Positions 60,627-64,000 of a DNA stretch of 64,000 bases are shown one piece after another (position 1 is the stretch's first letter; every line of letters starts with the position of its first letter). Below the pieces are notes generated by a model. The model saw nothing but the letters and a program-made list of their open reading frames with translations. It did not search any database and was not told the DNA's origin. Both the position numbers and the translations under genes were made by a program. The stretch lies in assembly GCA_902606175.1 (NCBI GenBank), contig CACLEZ010000002.1, positions 62,001-126,000 of the forward strand. Reading direction: 5' to 3'. The DNA comes from an uncultured SAR86 cluster bacterium (GTDB lineage: Bacteria; Pseudomonadota; Gammaproteobacteria; Magnimaribacterales; Magnimaribacteraceae).

Positions 60627-63456
60627 AAGGGCAACTACATATCAAATTTCTATCTCCATAAACATTATCAACCCTTCCTATAGGTGGCCAGTATTTATTT
60701 TCATGTAAACCCTTTACAGGTAATGCAGCTTCAGCTCTTGTATAGGGATGATTCCATTCTTGTTGTATAAGAGTTTTTGCACAGTGAGGAGAATTCTTTA
60801 AAAGATTGTCTTGTTTAGAAACCTTTCCATCTTCTATATCTTTTATCTCATCTCTAATTGAAATCATTGCATCACAGAACCTATCTATTTCACTAAGAGA
60901 TTCACTCTCTGTTGGCTCAATCATTAAAGTGCCTGCTACAGGCCAGGACATTGTTGGTGCATGGAATCCATAATCAATTAATCTTTTAGCAATATCTTCT
61001 ACTTCAACTTCTGCTGTTTCCTTTAATGGACGCACATCAATAATACATTCATGAGCTACTAAATCATTAGAACCTTTATATAAGATTTCATAATGATCTT
61101 TGAGCCTATTAGCTATGTAATTTGTATTTAAAATGGCCAGTTGAGTTGCTTGAGTCAATCCTTCAGAACCCATCATCTTCATATACATCCAACTTATTGG
61201 AAGTATACTTGCGCTTCCCCAATCAGTGCCAGAGACAGGACCTACAGCTGGATTACTTTTATCATGATGTGAAGGGACAAAATCACTTAGTTTTTCGACG
61301 ACACCAATTGGTCCAATACCTGGGCCTCCGCCCCCGTGTGGAATACAAAAGGTTTTATGTAAGTTTAGATGAGAAACATCTCCACCAAAGGATCCCGGAT
61401 AGCAAATTCCAACCATTGCATTAAAGTTTGCTCCATCAATGTAGACAAAGGCACCTTTTGAATGAATGACATCACAAACCTCACTAACATTTGTTTCAAA
61501 AACACCATGCGTTGAGGGATAAGTTATCATGAGAGAAGAAAGATTTTCCTCATGAATCTCTGCTTTTTGTTTTAAATCATCAATGTCGATATTTCCTTCT
61601 TCATCGCACTCAACCGGTATGACTTCAAGGCCTACCATTTGAGCCGATGCAGGATTAGTGCCATGAGCAGATTTTGGTATTAAGCAAATATTTCTATGAG
61701 ATTCATTATTTTTTTTATGAAATGCATCTATCGCTAAAAGGCCAGCATATTCTCCTTGTGATCCCGCATTAGGTTGCAAAGAAATTTTAGAATATCCAGT
61801 AAGGTCAACAAGCATCTTTTCCATATCCTCTATTAACTCTGCATATCCTTGGAGTTGATCTTTAGGGGCGAAAGGATGGATTTTTGAAAACTCTGGCCAA
61901 CTTACTGGAATCATTTCAGAAGTAGCATTTAGTTTCATTGTGCAAGATCCAAGAGGAATCATAGCTCGATCGAGTGCTATATCTTTGTCACTTAGTTTTC
62001 TAATGTATCTTACAAGCTCTGTTTCTGTCCTATATCTTTTAAATACCTCATGATCTAAGAAGGAAGAAGTTCTTTTTAGATTCACTGGAATTGATGATTT
62101 AAAATTTAAATCTAAATCTGTTTTTTGATTTGTGAATATTTCTATGACATTTTCTATATCTTTCATAGAGGCGGTTTCGTCTAATGAGATACCTATATGT
62201 TCTTCATCTATTTTTCTAAGATTGATATTCATGCTCAAGGAGCGTTCATGTATCTCTTTTGTTTGTTGGCCAGTTCTAATTATTAAGGTATCGAAGAAGT
62301 TATCTTCAAGACAATCTACACCATTCACTTCGAGATTCTTTTTTAACAAAGAAGTAAGATAATTAACTTTATTTGCTATCTCAATTAATCCCTCTTTGCC
62401 ATGATAGATCGAATAAAAACTTGCCATAATGGCTAATAATGCCTGAGCAGTACAGATGTTACTCGTAGCCTTTTCTCTTCTTATATGTTGTTCTCTTGTT
62501 TGGAGCGCTAATCTATAGGCAACATCTCCATTGGAATCTACTGATGCTCCAACTATTCTGCCTGGCATTGATCTTTTCAATTTGTCGCTAACTGCCATAA
62601 AAGCTGCATGCGGTCCTCCACATCCCAACGGAACACCAAATCTCTGAGAAGAACCAATGACAATATCTGCACCCATTTCACCTGGGGGTTTAAGAATTGT
62701 TAATGCTAAAAGATCAGAACCTATAACGGCTAAAGCAGATTGGTCATGGCATGATTTAATATGCTGACTCATATCAGTAATTTTTCCGTCTGAACCTGGA
62801 TATTGAAGGAATGCACCAAAGACTTCATGCTTTGAAAGATCAATAGGGTTCCCAAATATAAGCTTTATCCCCAAAGGCTCAGCTCGAGTTTTAAGAACAT
62901 TTATTGTATTTTGAAAACTATTCTCATCTACGAAAAAAGAATCAGATTTTGATTTAGATGAGCGTTTAGCTAATGTCATCGCTTCTGCGGCTGCAGTTGC
63001 TTCATCAAGTAAAGAAGCATTGGACAATTCCATGGCAGTAAGATCACTAACCATTGTTTGAAAGTTAATTAAAGCTTCTAATCTTCCTTGAGATATCTCT
63101 GGCTGATAGGGTGTATAAGAGGTGTACCACCCAGGATTTTCAAAAACATTTCTAAGAATTACAGATGGTGTGAAATTATTATAGTGACCCTGACCAATAA
63201 AACTTTTGAATACCTTATTTTTAGAAGCAATCGCTTTCAATTCTTCCAAGACTTCTTCTTCAGTCTTTTCTTCGCCTATTTGAACCGCATTTCTTTTGAG
63301 GATTGATCCAGGAACAACTGAGTCAATAAAAGCGCTCATGGAGTTGTATCCAACCTCCTGAAGCATATGGTTAATATCAGTCTCACCTGAACCCAGGTGG
63401 CGTTTTGAAAAGAGATTTATTTTATCTAAGTTTTCCAATAATTTTAGTCTTCGCAA
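60607..63456 (-). CDS. gcvP: Glycine dehydrogenase (decarboxylating) GcvP
   Basis: The roughly 949-residue P protein of the glycine cleavage system, in the single-chain form with both halves fused. RHLGSGETDINHML opens the protein. The PLP Lys is in LNLHKTFCIPHGGGGPGIGP near residue 700, and WPEFSKIHPFAPKDQ lies in the middle. It decarboxylates glycine onto GcvH. The frame opens with TTG 63456 inside gcvH; a TTG at 63438 is an equally plausible start. It is the last gene of gcvT-gcvH-gcvP. Confidence 0.97.
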   Translation of the reverse strand: MRRLKLLENLDKINLFSKRHLGSGETDINHMLQEVGYNSMSAFIDSVVPGSILKRNAVQIGEEKTEEEVLEELKAIASKNKVFKSFIGQGHYNNFTPSVILRNVFENPGWYTSYTPYQPEISQGRLEALINFQTMVSDLTAMELSNASLLDEATAAAEAMTLAKRSSKSKSDSFFVDENSFQNTINVLKTRAEPLGIKLIFGNPIDLSKHEVFGAFLQYPGSDGKITDMSQHIKSCHDQSALAVIGSDLLALTILKPPGEMGADIVIGSSQRFGVPLGCGGPHAAFMAVSDKLKRSMPGRIVGASVDSNGDVAYRLALQTREQHIRREKATSNICTAQALLAIMASFYSIYHGKEGLIEIANKVNYLTSLLKKNLEVNGVDCLEDNFFDTLIIRTGQQTKEIHERSLSMNINLRKIDEEHIGISLDETASMKDIENVIEIFTNQKTDLDLNFKSSIPVNLKRTSSFLDHEVFKRYRTETELVRYIRKLSDKDIALDRAMIPLGSCTMKLNATSEMIPVSWPEFSKIHPFAPKDQLQGYAELIEDMEKMLVDLTGYSKISLQPNAGSQGEYAGLLAIDAFHKKNNESHRNICLIPKSAHGTNPASAQMVGLEVIPVECDEEGNIDIDDLKQKAEIHEENLSSLMITYPSTHGVFETNVSEVCDVIHSKGAFVYIDGANFNAMVGICYPGSFGGDVSHLNLHKTFCIPHGGGGPGIGPIGVVEKLSDFVPSHHDKSNPAVGPVSGTDWGSASILPISWMYMKMMGSEGLTQATQLAILNTNYIANRLKDHYEILYKGSNDLVAHECIIDVRPLKETAEVEVEDIAKRLIDYGFHAPTMSWPVAGTLMIEPTESESLSEIDRFCDAMISIRDEIKDIEDGKVSKQDNLLKNSPHCAKTLIQQEWNHPYTRAEAALPVKGLHENKYWPPIGRVDNVYGDRNLICSCPSMEDYE

Positions 63457-63827
63457 GTATCATTATATTCTTCTTCTGTTAGTAAGCCTTTAAATTGATG
63501 ATCATCGTCAATTTTAATTTTGAAAAACCAACCATCTTCTAATGGAGAATTATTGATTATTTCCGGTTCATCAATGAGCTTTTCATTGATTTCAATAACT
63601 TCACCAGTAAGAGGTGAGTAGACATCAGAGGCTGCTTTGACAGATTCCACTATTGCGGACTCTCCCTCAGCTTCTAACATATCACCAATATCTGGCAGCT
63701 CAACAAATACTATATCTCCAAGAAGATCTTGTGCGTGTTCACTGATACCTACTGTAAGAATCCCATCTTCATCAATTCTGCCCCATTCATGGCTGGATAA
63801 ATATCTTACTTCGTTATCTGAACTCAT
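63444..63827 (-). CDS. gcvH: Glycine cleavage H protein
   Basis: A 127-residue lipoyl carrier. The lipoylated Lys is in VESVKAASDVYSP, and LSSHEWGRIDEDGILTVGI and LLGDIVFVELPDIG are conserved. It carries the aminomethyl group between GcvP, GcvT and Lpd. It needs the LipB/LipA pathway encoded at 30 kb. The start overlaps the gcvT stop by four bases (ATGA). Confidence 0.97.
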   Translation of the reverse strand: MSSDNEVRYLSSHEWGRIDEDGILTVGISEHAQDLLGDIVFVELPDIGDMLEAEGESAIVESVKAASDVYSPLTGEVIEINEKLIDEPEIINNSPLEDGWFFKIKIDDDHQFKGLLTEEEYNDTCED

Positions 63828-64000
63828 ACTTTTTCCTTGAAAATCAGCTTTCCTTCTTTAATAAATTTTGGCGTACCTATTATAGCTTTTACCCTTTTAC
63901 CTCTAATATCTGCAAAACATGAAGTACTTTCACATTTTGGTAATCTAGCTAATGCTATAGGCTTCTTTAGGCTTGGTGAGTAAGTTCCACTGGTGACAAC
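63824..64000 (-). CDS. gcvT: Aminomethyltransferase GcvT, C-terminal end only
   Basis: The last 58 codons of a gene that runs off the right edge. TSGTYSPSLKKPIALARLP is the C-terminal barrel signature of GcvT, followed by ADIRGKRVKAIIGTPKFIK. It would transfer the one-carbon unit to tetrahydrofolate. It overlaps gcvH by four bases, so the cluster is gcvT-gcvH-gcvP. Confidence 0.9.
   Translation of the reverse strand, partial: VVTSGTYSPSLKKPIALARLPKCESTSCFADIRGKRVKAIIGTPKFIKEGKLIFKEKV

Noticed and set aside
1-64000. CRISPR array, tRNA/rRNA genes, insertion sequence, prophage or defence island
   Set aside because: No regularly spaced repeats, cloverleaf candidates, transposase, integrase or defence-type genes were seen; apart from 2512-2852, no spacer exceeds 300 bases.

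Overview
The window looks like chromosome from a small-genome marine gammaproteobacterium of the SAR86 type; this assignment is inference. The DNA is AT-rich and very tightly packed. Many same-strand neighbours overlap by 1-8 bases, and seven convergent pairs overlap at their 3' ends. Two gene orders are characteristic of gammaproteobacteria: yggS-proC-yggT-metX-metW-rdgB, and rppH near lgt-thyA-folA. A DUF3450 / TtpC-like / ExbB2 / ExbD2 / TonB2 / TPR operon is also typical of marine gammaproteobacteria. No tRNA, rRNA, CRISPR array, insertion sequence, prophage or recognisable defence system is visible.

Layout. 1-7.5 kb is accessory: a cupin tail, a MerC-like membrane protein, NIPSNAP, ABM/SnoaL and VOC small-molecule proteins, an HSL-type esterase, a tiny DUF4278 (YRG) protein behind a long structured leader, and two paralogous secreted proteins on either side of a lipoprotein gene. 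7.5-13 kb is a run containing an MFS carrier, rlmN, an FAD monooxygenase, a GPH-type symporter and a VTT/DedA-like protein. 13-19.9 kb holds two PhyH dioxygenases divergent from a carotenoid oxygenase, followed by a membrane protein, SDR, aldo/keto reductase and MBL hydrolase. 19.9-26 kb is a haem locus: hemC(D)-hemB-hemE-hemF-hemJ, divergent from an ALAS-type hemA, with a Fur-box-like palindrome between them. 26-36 kb carries a MazG-like pyrophosphohydrolase, uvrD, a TRAP transporter split around lipB-lipA, an acyl-CoA dehydrogenase, yaaA and a crotonase. 36-48 kb carries cysQ, a quinone reductase, rpoH, trmB and the long leftward run rdgB-metW-metX-yggT-proC-yggS-argS-efp-psd-DUF1295. 48-54 kb is the TonB2 operon. 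54-64 kb holds folA-thyA-lgt, a two-subunit Na+/solute symporter, a TauE exporter, a TANGO2/NRDE protein, rppH, a HAD hydrolase and gcvP-gcvH-gcvT.

The strongest regulatory finding is upstream of metX. A consensus -10 promoter is followed at once by an RNA that matches the SAM-II riboswitch core, then a strong intrinsic terminator whose 3' arm contains the metX Shine-Dalgarno sequence. Two other leaders look structured and I cannot assign them: the roughly 185-nt GGA-rich leader of the DUF4278 gene, and a leader with mutually exclusive hairpins in front of the TonB2 operon. In metabolism, the unusual points are the C4 (Shemin) route to 5-aminolevulinate in a gammaproteobacterial setting and a HemC carrying a shortened HemD-like tail. 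Together with the Fur-like site and TonB2, the haem locus suggests that haem synthesis and iron uptake are coordinated.
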